NCBI GenBank assembly: GCA_040878185.1
Contig: JBBDMS010000054.1
Location: 1 to 63,758, forward strand
From: JAWXBK01 sp040878185
GTDB taxonomy: Bacteria > Pseudomonadota > Alphaproteobacteria > Dongiales > Dongiaceae
Direction of reading: 5' to 3'
Length of the DNA: 63,758 nucleotides
Under the pieces are notes generated by a model, which was not told the origin of the DNA, ran no database searches, and saw only the letters and a list, made by a program, of their open reading frames with translations. Each line of letters opens with the position of its first letter. The first letter of the stretch is position 1. This document shows positions 8,293-16,579 of the stretch, one piece after another. Position numbers and translations under genes: made by a program.

Positions 8293-10280
8293 GGCTTGGC
8301 CTCGGCGACGATCGGTGCCGGCGCTTCGCCGGCCGCGTGCCGCGCCATCATGGCTTCGAAACCGCATTCGAGATGGCGGACATAGAGGCCGGTATCGAAC
8401 AAGGGTGCGGTCGTTCGGTTGGCGACGAGGCGATGCTTCAGCGCTGTGAGCCGCACCGGATCGCGCGCAAGCTTGATCGCGAGATCGCGATAGGCATGCG
8501 GCGAATAGGTGACCAGTTCCGGCAGCGCCGCTGCATGCAACAGGCTCGCGGCAACCCGGCCCGGGAAATGACCACCCAGCATCGTGATGACGGGAACGCC
8601 GGCCCAGAGCAGGTCGGATGTCGTCGCGTGACCGTTATAGCCGAATGTGTCGAGCCCGATGTCGGCCAGGGTGAGGCAGCGCAGATAAGTCGATTTGTCA
8701 TGCGGGGTGGCGGCGGCAAAAACAATCCGACTCGGCGTGAGATCGTGGCGCCGCAGCGCGTGCGCAATATTGGCCCGCACGAATTCGGGGCAGCGCCGCA
8801 GCCATAGATGCGATTCCGGCACGGCGCGCAGGATTTCGACCCAGATGTCGAATACGCGGCGCTCGATCTTGAACGGCGATTGCCAGGAGACGAAGAGCGG
8901 CCCTTCGCGCGGCAGTCCCAGCATCGGCCTTGTCAGCGTGGCATCGGCGATGGGCTGCCCGTCGTCGAGCGTCTGGCAGCTATGCGGCAGCCAGCAGGGC
9001 TGCTCCGAGAAATGCGGAAGATGCTCCGGCGGCAGCGAAACGGGATCGCCGACGAGATAATCGATGAAATTCGAGCCGCTGGTGCCGGGAAATCCGAGCA
9101 TCCAGACCTGAACGGGGGCCGGGCGCAGCGCCATGATCACGCTGCGCGAACCGCGGGTATATCCGTTAAGGTCGACGAGAATGTCGATCGCGTCCTCGCG
9201 GATGAGCTGTGCGATATCGCCGTCGCCGAGCGCCTTCACGTCGCCGAAATGTTCAGCCGATTGTTCGATCGTGTGCCGTTCGGTGCTGCCATCGTTGGGA
9301 CCGATGGAATAGGCGAAGATCTCGAACCGGCTGCGGTCGTGATGCGCGAGGATGGGCGCCGTGAGCTGGCCGACTGGATGATAGCGAAAATCATGCGAGA
9401 GATAGCCGATGCGGATCCGTCCGTCGCCGCGTTGTGTCGGGCGCGGCGGCAGCGTCAGATCGAGCGCTTCCGCGCGGCTCTCGATCAGCGCGGCGTACCG
9501 CGCCGCGGCGCGGCGGTTTTCGGTGGGATCCTCGCTGGCGATCAGGTTGGCGAACGGGCGGTCGATGGCGACCGAGGCCTTGCCCTTGAGCGTGGCGGCG
9601 ATCGCCCTCTGATGCGCACGAAACCGGTCGAGCTCATCCCAGAGCATCGCATCCTGGAGCGCGCGGGCCAGCGAACCGATCGCGGCCGCGTTCTTCGGGT
9701 CGACCGCGATCGCCCGGCGGAAACAATTGATCGCGTCGTGCAACTGGTCGCATCGCTCGAACGCGAATCCGAGTTCGATGAATGCATCGCCATAGCCTTC
9801 GCGCAATTCGATGCCGCGTCGAAAACTCACAATCGCCATCGCAAATTCGTCCATCGACAACAAGGCGCGGCCAAGCTCCACATAGGAATCCGGTGTGTTG
9901 CTCTGTGTGATCAGTACGTTGTCGGCGATGCGTGTATTGTGCCGGGCGAGCACCTCCTCGATCGCTTTGCGCCGCTCTTTGAGCGCGTGAAGATTGCGCT
10001 CTGCGTCGGCCAGGCCCGGGCGGAGGATGAGCGCCTGCTCTTCATAGGCGATCGCCGCGAGCGTATCGCCCTGCTTTGCGTGAACGACACCGACCGCATG
10101 CTGGATGTCGGCGTTGTCGGGAAAGGCGTTGATCGCGGAGAGCCCGTAATTGCGGGCCTCGCGAAAATCGCCGCGGCCGAAACAGCGGCTGATATTGTCC
10201 AGCGCGGTCGACGCCGAAACGGGGGGTTTCTCGGCAGGCGGAGAAGCGGCCATAGCCGAAAAGGACAAAGTTTCATTCAT
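8289..10280 (-). CDS. TPR-GT41 glycosyltransferase, array member 5, with altered nucleotide-binding loop
   Basis: 663 residues from ATG at 10280; a GTG at 10319 would add 13 residues but overlap the upstream gene. TPRs occupy about residues 20-240, with a charged helical insert (ALKERRKAIEEVLARHN) between the early units. GT41 region: IGYLSHDFRYHPVGQL, ALRPAPVQVWMLGFPGTSG, YNGHATTSDLLWAGVPVIT. The loop that in its neighbours reads FCSFNNxxKIEP is here FVSWQSPFKIERRVF: the lysine is kept but the SFNN part is lost, so donor binding may differ. Ends with a GTGA overlap onto the next gene; about 26 nt separate it from the gene upstream. Confidence 0.88.
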   Translation of the reverse strand: MNETLSFSAMAASPPAEKPPVSASTALDNISRCFGRGDFREARNYGLSAINAFPDNADIQHAVGVVHAKQGDTLAAIAYEEQALILRPGLADAERNLHALKERRKAIEEVLARHNTRIADNVLITQSNTPDSYVELGRALLSMDEFAMAIVSFRRGIELREGYGDAFIELGFAFERCDQLHDAINCFRRAIAVDPKNAAAIGSLARALQDAMLWDELDRFRAHQRAIAATLKGKASVAIDRPFANLIASEDPTENRRAAARYAALIESRAEALDLTLPPRPTQRGDGRIRIGYLSHDFRYHPVGQLTAPILAHHDRSRFEIFAYSIGPNDGSTERHTIEQSAEHFGDVKALGDGDIAQLIREDAIDILVDLNGYTRGSRSVIMALRPAPVQVWMLGFPGTSGSNFIDYLVGDPVSLPPEHLPHFSEQPCWLPHSCQTLDDGQPIADATLTRPMLGLPREGPLFVSWQSPFKIERRVFDIWVEILRAVPESHLWLRRCPEFVRANIAHALRRHDLTPSRIVFAAATPHDKSTYLRCLTLADIGLDTFGYNGHATTSDLLWAGVPVITMLGGHFPGRVAASLLHAAALPELVTYSPHAYRDLAIKLARDPVRLTALKHRLVANRTTAPLFDTGLYVRHLECGFEAMMARHAAGEAPAPIVAEAKP

Positions 10281-10306
10281 GGCGGGCGGAGAATATAGCG
10301 GCCGGG

Positions 10307-12226
10307 TCAGATCGGCCACGCGCTAAGGCGCCGGCCGCTCGCCGCAGCCTCGTGGGCCGCGAAAAAGAACGCCTCATGCTCGCGGATCGTGCCGGTCTGC
10401 CCGAACAGTTGCTCGGCTTTCGCAGCAATTTGCGCCGTTTCGACCTCGCGGGCGGCCGCGCCCATCCGGCCCCAGGCGAGGGCAATATCCACATATTGGG
10501 ATATGTCGCGGGCGACCAGCCGTTCTTCGCCGATATGGCGCAGAAATCCTTGGGCGATCCGGCTCCTCAGATAGGGCCCCGGCAGGGTCACGACCGGCCG
10601 CCCGGCCGCCAGCGCTTCGAGCGTCGTGTTGCCGCCGCCGAAGACCGGCGGATCGAGGATCACGTCGCCGAGCGCGGTCAGCGCGAGGAAATCCTCGTTC
10701 GTTTGCGGCGGCACGAAGCGGATGCGATCGACGACATCGGGCATCGCGCGGCGGAACCGCTCGAGTAGGAGGTTTTTCCAGCTCGCCCATTGACCCTCGA
10801 TCAGAACCAGCACGCCGTTCGGATCGCCGCGCAGGATCGCGGCGATCATCGGATCGAAGGACGGATGGAACTTGAACAAGGTCTGCAGGCAGAGATAGAG
10901 CGTCGCCTTTTCCGGCAGGCCGAAGCGCGCCCGCCGCATGCGCTTCGGCTCGAACACGGGGCGGCGATAGCAGACCGGCAGCGCCCGCATCCGAATCAGC
11001 CGTTCGGCGTAATGCGTCGCCGCGTCGTCGCGTTCCCATTCGTTCCAGGAGAGGAAGTAGTCGATCGTCGGAATGGCGGTCGTGACGGGATGGCCCCAGG
11101 CGACGCATTGCACGGGCGCAAGACGCGCGAAGGCCAGCGAGAAGCTGGCTGTGTCCATGCCGATATCGGGATAGACCATGATATCGAGCGCGCATGCCGC
11201 CATCTGTTGCTGGGCGTTGCGCAGGTCGGTTGCGATCGGTACGACCCGCGCGACGCTCCGATCGATCTCATGCGAGACCTCGTCGGCTGCCGGACCGGGA
11301 CGGCGAAACAGGATCGTCTCGAACCGGGCGGGATCGAGCCCGCCGATCAAATCGCGGAACAGCCTCCCGATCGTATGCGCGCGCAGGTTGGCCGAAAGAA
11401 ATCCGACGCGCAGGCGACGTTCCGGGCCGGGCCGGGCCGGTACGGCGCAATGAGCCGCCGTGAACGGCAGTGCCGGACAGGCTTCGAGATAGAGATCGGC
11501 GATCCGGCGCTGCAGCGCGAGCTCGTTTTCGCCGTGATAGGCGAGAAAGAAACAGGTGGTGCCGACGTCGCCCGGGCTTTCGATGCGGAGCCCGCTGCCG
11601 ATCAGCGCATCGAGATTGGCTTCGAAACGCTGTCGGATGCCGGGAATGCTCTCGAGCGAAGGAAGAATTGGCGGCAGCAGCAGGGCGGCGCGGATGCGCA
11701 GTGCCGCATCGTCGCGGCGGACCAGCAGATCGGCATAGAGCCGTTCCGCCTCCTCCAGCGCCCCGGATTCGGCGCAGGCACCGGCCAACGTCCGCCTCGC
11801 GTTGTCATTCCGGGGATCGAGCCGCAGCACCTGCCGCAGCGCTTCGATTACCTGCTCGCGCTCGCCCGCCCCGCGCAGCGCGATCGCGCGGTTGAGCTGC
11901 AACCCGGGGCTTTTCGGATCGAGTGCGATGGCGCGGGCATGCCAGTCGAGCGATTCCCGATGCGCACCGCTTTCATAAAGCGCGTTTGCCAGATTGCCGG
12001 CGAGCGATGCGTCCTTCGGCGACCGTTCGACCGCCGCGCGCAACAGCGCGATGGCGCGATCCGCCGCACCGCTTCGGAAGAGAATCATGGTGGCGAGATT
12101 GATCGACGCAGGATCGTGCCGGCCAAGCGTCAGCAGCGTCTCGACGTCACGACCCGCCGCGATCCAGTCGTTTTCGTTGGCGTTGCGCCGCGCGCGTTCG
12201 AAGACCTCCGCCAGGCTCTCGTTCAT
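10307..12226 (-). CDS. Divergent TPR-glycosyltransferase of the SPINDLY type, array member 4b
   Basis: 639 residues from ATG at 12226. The N-terminal ~240 residues are TPR-like. The catalytic part is clearly a different branch from its neighbours: VGFLSANLRAHTIGRL, AWGHPVTTAIPTIDYFLS, CLQTLFKFHPSFDPMI and FGGGNTTLEALAAGRPVVTLPG replace the standard motifs, while the His and the Lys of the LFK motif are retained. It resembles the bacterial GT41-like group with WGHPVTTG and IDYFIS motifs. Gaps of ~10 nt and ~26 nt to its neighbours make it the only member not joined by start/stop overlap on either side, which suggests it was added separately. Confidence 0.85.
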   Translation of the reverse strand: MNESLAEVFERARRNANENDWIAAGRDVETLLTLGRHDPASINLATMILFRSGAADRAIALLRAAVERSPKDASLAGNLANALYESGAHRESLDWHARAIALDPKSPGLQLNRAIALRGAGEREQVIEALRQVLRLDPRNDNARRTLAGACAESGALEEAERLYADLLVRRDDAALRIRAALLLPPILPSLESIPGIRQRFEANLDALIGSGLRIESPGDVGTTCFFLAYHGENELALQRRIADLYLEACPALPFTAAHCAVPARPGPERRLRVGFLSANLRAHTIGRLFRDLIGGLDPARFETILFRRPGPAADEVSHEIDRSVARVVPIATDLRNAQQQMAACALDIMVYPDIGMDTASFSLAFARLAPVQCVAWGHPVTTAIPTIDYFLSWNEWERDDAATHYAERLIRMRALPVCYRRPVFEPKRMRRARFGLPEKATLYLCLQTLFKFHPSFDPMIAAILRGDPNGVLVLIEGQWASWKNLLLERFRRAMPDVVDRIRFVPPQTNEDFLALTALGDVILDPPVFGGGNTTLEALAAGRPVVTLPGPYLRSRIAQGFLRHIGEERLVARDISQYVDIALAWGRMGAAAREVETAQIAAKAEQLFGQTGTIREHEAFFFAAHEAAASGRRLSAWPI

Positions 12227-12236
12227 TGCGGCGGTC

Positions 12237-14246
12237 CTATCGGGTCGGGATGTCGATCGTATCCGGCTTCTGGCCGGCACAGGAACGCCGCCAGATCGTC
12301 CGATAGGCCCGCTCCAGATCGCGGACGAACCCCGCCGTATCGAACAAGGGCGTGCGGCTCCGGTTCGTTGCAATCCGCGCCTTCAGTGCGGCCAACGCCG
12401 CCGGGTCGCGCGCCAGCTTGAGGGCGATCACCCGATAGGTTTCGACATTGCGCGCGATCAGTTCGGAGAGGCGCATCGATTTCAGCAGGCTTGCCGAGAC
12501 CCGCGCCTGGAAGACGCTGCCCGGCATCGTCACCACCGGCACGCCGGCCCAAAGCATGTCGATCGTCGTGGTGTGGCCGTTATAGATCCTTGTATCGAGG
12601 GCAAGATCCGCGAGGCTTGCGCGCGCGAGATGCGCTGCCTTGTCCGGCCGGTCGGCAAAGATCAGGCGGTCCGGGTCGATGCCATGTGTTCCCGCGGCAC
12701 GGCGCAACTGGCGGGCCGCCGGCGCGTTGTAGGCATGCAGCCACAAGACCGAATCGGGCACCTCGCGCAGCAGGTCCATCCACAGCGCGAACATGACTGG
12801 CTCGATCTTGTGCATGTTGTTGAACGAGCAAAAGACGAAGCCGGTTTCGGGCAGGCCCTGCGACGCGCGCGTCGGAATGGCCTCCGCGACAGGCTGCGCA
12901 TCGTCGGTCATCAGATAGGCGTAAGGCAGGCGACATACTGCCTCGCTGTAGAACCGCTCCTCGCCGTGCGGCAGTACGGTCGGATCGGCCAGCAGATAGT
13001 CGATGAACGAGGCGCCTGTCGTACCGGGATAGCCGAGCCAGGAGATCTGGATCGGCGCCGGCCGCAGCGCCGCGATGTCGAGGCGCGAACCGGCCGTGTG
13101 CCCGGTCATGTCGATCAGGATGTCGATGCTGTCGCCGCGGATCTGTTCGGCAGCGTTGCGATGCGACATCGCGCGGATGTCGCGGAACCCGTCAGCCTCT
13201 GTCGCGATCGCGCGGCGCAGCGCGCTCCCATCGTCCGGCCCTGAGTTATAGGCGGTCACATGGAACGCAGCGCGATCATGCAGCGGAAAGGCCCGCCAGC
13301 AGAGCTGCGCAACCGCGTGGGTGCGAAAATCATGCGAGAGATAGCCGATGCGCAGCAGGCGCTCCGGATCGGATGGGGCGGGCGATGGCGGCAGTTTCGC
13401 CCCGGCGCGGCCTTCGATGCTGGCACTCGCATTGCGCGCGAGCGCCAGAATGCGGGCGGGGTCTTCTTCATAGGATAACTGCGCGAAGGGCAGTTCGTCG
13501 GAGCGTCGGCCGGCGGCGATAGAAGCATCGCTTTTCGCGACCAGCCGCGCGCGCAACGGTGCAAGCTCCGGCCAGATGCAGGCGCGTTCGAGCTCGAGCA
13601 CCATGCGGGCCAGCGCCGCGCCGTTCTTGGGCTCGATCTCGAGCACATGCCGGTAGCAGTCGATGGCCTCCGACACCTTGTCGAGCCGCCCCAGCAGCAC
13701 GCCGAGCCGATTGCGCGTGTTGACCGAGGCTGGATCGCGCGCGATGGCCGAGCGATAGAGCACGACCGCCTCGGCGATGCGGTCTTCCGCTTCCGCGATG
13801 ATGGCGAGCCGCGTCAGGGGCCAGGGATCCTTGGGCGCGAGCTTTGCGAGCCGTTCGAGACAAGATCGAAGTTCGCCCTGTCGGTCGGTGCGAACGAGGG
13901 CGGCGGCGAGATTGCGAACGGTTCCGGCATCGTCGCCGCGCAACTCGATGGCACGGCGATAGGCATCGATGGCGCCCTCGACATCGTTCTGCCCGAGCCG
14001 GGCGTTGCCGAGATTGCCGAGAATGCCCGGATTGTCCGGCGCCATCGTGGCGGCGCGTTCGATCAGCGCGAGGCCGCCTTCTTTCTCGCCGATATGGTAG
14101 CGCGCCATGCCCGCGAGGTTGGTGAGGATTGCATCGGCCGACCCGTCCTCGATGCGCGGCCGGCACAATGCCCAGCAGGCCGCATGCTGCCCGCCCTGCA
14201 AGAGCGCGACGGCCTCCGCCACCAGAGTGTCGTTCGGCGCCGTCAC
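12237..14246 (-). CDS. TPR-GT41 glycosyltransferase, array member 4
   Basis: 669 residues from a GTG at 14246 that overlaps the upstream TGA. About seven TPR units (residues ~10-230), then the GT41 region with IGYLSHDFRTHAVAQL, ALRPAPIQISWLGYPGTTG, FCSFNNMHKIEPVMF and YNGHTTTIDMLWAGVPVVT. Catalytic-type His and UDP-contacting Lys are present. Near-duplicate of array member 6; the middle of the catalytic domain matches almost residue for residue, while the TPR superhelix differs more. Since the TPRs of OGT select protein substrates, the pair may have the same chemistry and different targets. That last point is inference. Confidence 0.9.
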   Translation of the reverse strand: MTAPNDTLVAEAVALLQGGQHAACWALCRPRIEDGSADAILTNLAGMARYHIGEKEGGLALIERAATMAPDNPGILGNLGNARLGQNDVEGAIDAYRRAIELRGDDAGTVRNLAAALVRTDRQGELRSCLERLAKLAPKDPWPLTRLAIIAEAEDRIAEAVVLYRSAIARDPASVNTRNRLGVLLGRLDKVSEAIDCYRHVLEIEPKNGAALARMVLELERACIWPELAPLRARLVAKSDASIAAGRRSDELPFAQLSYEEDPARILALARNASASIEGRAGAKLPPSPAPSDPERLLRIGYLSHDFRTHAVAQLCWRAFPLHDRAAFHVTAYNSGPDDGSALRRAIATEADGFRDIRAMSHRNAAEQIRGDSIDILIDMTGHTAGSRLDIAALRPAPIQISWLGYPGTTGASFIDYLLADPTVLPHGEERFYSEAVCRLPYAYLMTDDAQPVAEAIPTRASQGLPETGFVFCSFNNMHKIEPVMFALWMDLLREVPDSVLWLHAYNAPAARQLRRAAGTHGIDPDRLIFADRPDKAAHLARASLADLALDTRIYNGHTTTIDMLWAGVPVVTMPGSVFQARVSASLLKSMRLSELIARNVETYRVIALKLARDPAALAALKARIATNRSRTPLFDTAGFVRDLERAYRTIWRRSCAGQKPDTIDIPTR

Positions 14247-16579
14247 GCTACGTCCTCGATCGTCAGTGTCGCCGGCAGCGCGCCGCTTCGGTGCCGTGCC
14301 CACATGGTTTCGTAAGCGCGTTCGAGATTGCGCACGAAGCGACCGGTATCGAAGAACGGCGCGCCGTGCCGCGCGACGCGCAGTTTCTCGCGCAAGGCAT
14401 CGAGCGCCGCGGGCTCGCGGGCGAGCTCGATCGCGCGATCGCGATAGGCGTCGCGGTCGGCCATGACCAGTTCCGGGATGCCGGCAGCGGTGAGCAGGCT
14501 CGCCGACACGCGGCTGGCGAAATGCCGGCCGAGCGTTGTTAGGACCGGCACGCCGGCCCAGAGCGCGTTGCTGGTCGTCGCATGGCCGTTATAGGGCATG
14601 CTGTCGAGCGCGAGATCGGCGAGACGCAGCCGCTGCAGATGCTGCGGGAGCGTGACCTTGCCGGCGAAGATGAGCCGCTTCGGATCGATCCCTTGCGCGC
14701 CGGCGCGGTCGCGCATTGCCGCCTCGGCACGCGAATTGCGGCCCCAGAGCCAGAGGCAGCCGGTCGGTACCGCCGCGAGGATCGTGAGCCAGAGATCGAA
14801 CAGGTCCGCATCGATCTTGAATGCCTTGTTGAAACAGCAGAAGACGAACGCCTCGTCCGGCAATCCCGCCTCGGCCCGCGCGATCGGCGCCTCGGGAATT
14901 GCGAGCCGGTTGTCGTTCACCTGATATGTGTTCGGCAGGCAGCAGAGTCGTTCTGTAAAGAACGCCTGCATCGCGGGCGGCGTGACGATGCCATCGGTCA
15001 GCACATAATCGAAGAAATCGGCACCGCATGTGCCAGGAAAGCCGAGCCAGGTGATCTGCAGCGGCGCAGGCCGCAGCGCCGCGATCTCGAGCCGTGCATT
15101 GCGCGTGAAACCTTTGAGGTCGATCAGAATCGCAATGCCGTCATCGGCGATGCGCTGCGCCGCCGCCAGATCGCCCAGCGCGCCGATATCGACCCGGCGA
15201 TCGACGCCGTCGACGGCGCGGCGATGCCACTCGCTGCCGTCATCGCGCCCATAGGTATAGAGGTTCACGGCGAAGCGTTTGCGGTCGTGCCGCGCAAACA
15301 GGCCGGCGAGCTGATGCCCGACCGCATGATCGCGCAGATCGTCGGAGAGATAGCCGATCGGAAGGCGATCGCCGGCGACAATCTTCGGGTGCGGGCGCGG
15401 CAGCCCGTCGATGCGCCGTTCGACTGCTTTGGCCCAGCCGCGCGCGACGGCAAGATTGCGCGCAAGATCCTCGTGGATCGTGACATCGACAAACGGCGCT
15501 TCCGGCGGACACATGTCGGTGGCGAGCGCGCGGTCGACGATGCGGTCGATTACGGGGCGGAGCGCTGCCGCCTCGTCCCAGCGGCAGGCATCGCGCAACG
15601 CGATGAAAAGCCGCGTCAGCGCGTCGGGCTGCTCCGGCTGGATGGCCAGCGCGCGCCGGAACGCCTCGATCGCCGCATCGCCGTTGCCGCTCCGGGTTCG
15701 CAGATCGCCAAGTGCCGCCAGCAGATCGGCGCGATTTGGCGCCAATCTGGCTGCGGTCTCGAAGGCGGCCGCCGCTTCGTCGATCTCGTCGCGACCGAGC
15801 AGCGAAAGGCCGAGCGCACGCTGCGCATCGGGTGAGTTCGCATCGGCTTCGACGGCGATCCGCGCATGGCGCAGCGCATCGTCCGGCCGGCTTTGTTCGA
15901 TGGCGATCTCCGCGGCGAGCGCATGAACGGCGGCCGGCATCTGGCCGAGCGCGTTCGCGCGCTCGACGACGGCACGCGCCGCTTCGAACCGAAAGCGGCG
16001 ATGCAGAAGCCGGGCCAGCAGAAGCAGCGATCCGATCTCGGGCGGATCGATCGCGACGCCTCGCTGCAATGCTTCGATGGCCGCGTCGATCTCATGGCGC
16101 GCGAGTCTCGCCTGCGCGAGCGCCACCCAGAGTGGTGCATTGCCGGGTTGCGTTGCGAGCGCGGCCTCCGCCTCGCGAATGGCTGCCGCTGCGTCGCCGG
16201 ACTGGTGCAGGGCGCGGACGAGAAAAAGGGATGCGGTCGTGTCGTCCGGCGCGGCGAGGCGAGCGCGACGAAAACAATCGATCGCCGGTGCGACCTCGCC
16301 GCCACCGGCCAGCATCGCGCCGAGATTGAGCAAAGCCGGTGCATAACCCGGGCGCAGCTCGATGGTCCGACGAAAGGCGGCAATCGCTTTGACGCGGTCG
16401 CCGGCGGCGGCCGCTGCAACGCCGAGCAGTTCCCATGCCTGCGCCGCATCCGGCACCTGGTCGATGACGGCCTCGCATTGCGCAATGGCGGCGCGATGGT
16501 CGCCCTGTTGCAGCAGCGTCGCGGCGTGAGCGAGACGCGCCGTTGTCGCCGGATTCGCTGTGCCGGGGGCCGCATTCAT
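14243..16579 (-). CDS. TPR-GT41 glycosyltransferase, array member 3 (longest TPR domain)
   Basis: 778 residues from ATG at 16579, which overlaps the upstream TGA. It has the longest TPR domain of the array, roughly residues 10-350 or about ten units. GT41 motifs: IGYLSDDLRDHAVGHQL (His kept, one residue inserted in the usual VGQL), ALRPAPLQITWLGFPGTCG, FCCFNKAFKIDADLF and YNGHATTSNALWAGVPVLT. The FCCFNK loop is a milder variant of FCSFNN with the following Lys preserved. Ends in a GTGA overlap with the next gene. Predicted UDP-sugar:protein transferase in the cytoplasm; acceptor not inferable. Confidence 0.9.
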   Translation of the reverse strand: MNAAPGTANPATTARLAHAATLLQQGDHRAAIAQCEAVIDQVPDAAQAWELLGVAAAAAGDRVKAIAAFRRTIELRPGYAPALLNLGAMLAGGGEVAPAIDCFRRARLAAPDDTTASLFLVRALHQSGDAAAAIREAEAALATQPGNAPLWVALAQARLARHEIDAAIEALQRGVAIDPPEIGSLLLLARLLHRRFRFEAARAVVERANALGQMPAAVHALAAEIAIEQSRPDDALRHARIAVEADANSPDAQRALGLSLLGRDEIDEAAAAFETAARLAPNRADLLAALGDLRTRSGNGDAAIEAFRRALAIQPEQPDALTRLFIALRDACRWDEAAALRPVIDRIVDRALATDMCPPEAPFVDVTIHEDLARNLAVARGWAKAVERRIDGLPRPHPKIVAGDRLPIGYLSDDLRDHAVGHQLAGLFARHDRKRFAVNLYTYGRDDGSEWHRRAVDGVDRRVDIGALGDLAAAQRIADDGIAILIDLKGFTRNARLEIAALRPAPLQITWLGFPGTCGADFFDYVLTDGIVTPPAMQAFFTERLCCLPNTYQVNDNRLAIPEAPIARAEAGLPDEAFVFCCFNKAFKIDADLFDLWLTILAAVPTGCLWLWGRNSRAEAAMRDRAGAQGIDPKRLIFAGKVTLPQHLQRLRLADLALDSMPYNGHATTSNALWAGVPVLTTLGRHFASRVSASLLTAAGIPELVMADRDAYRDRAIELAREPAALDALREKLRVARHGAPFFDTGRFVRNLERAYETMWARHRSGALPATLTIEDVA

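Noticed and set aside
4370..8385. Long plus-strand ORFs of several hundred codons opposite the glycosyltransferase genes
   Set aside because: They are antisense shadows produced by high third-position G+C; their translations are Arg/Asp-rich without domains, and the minus-strand frames have clear families.
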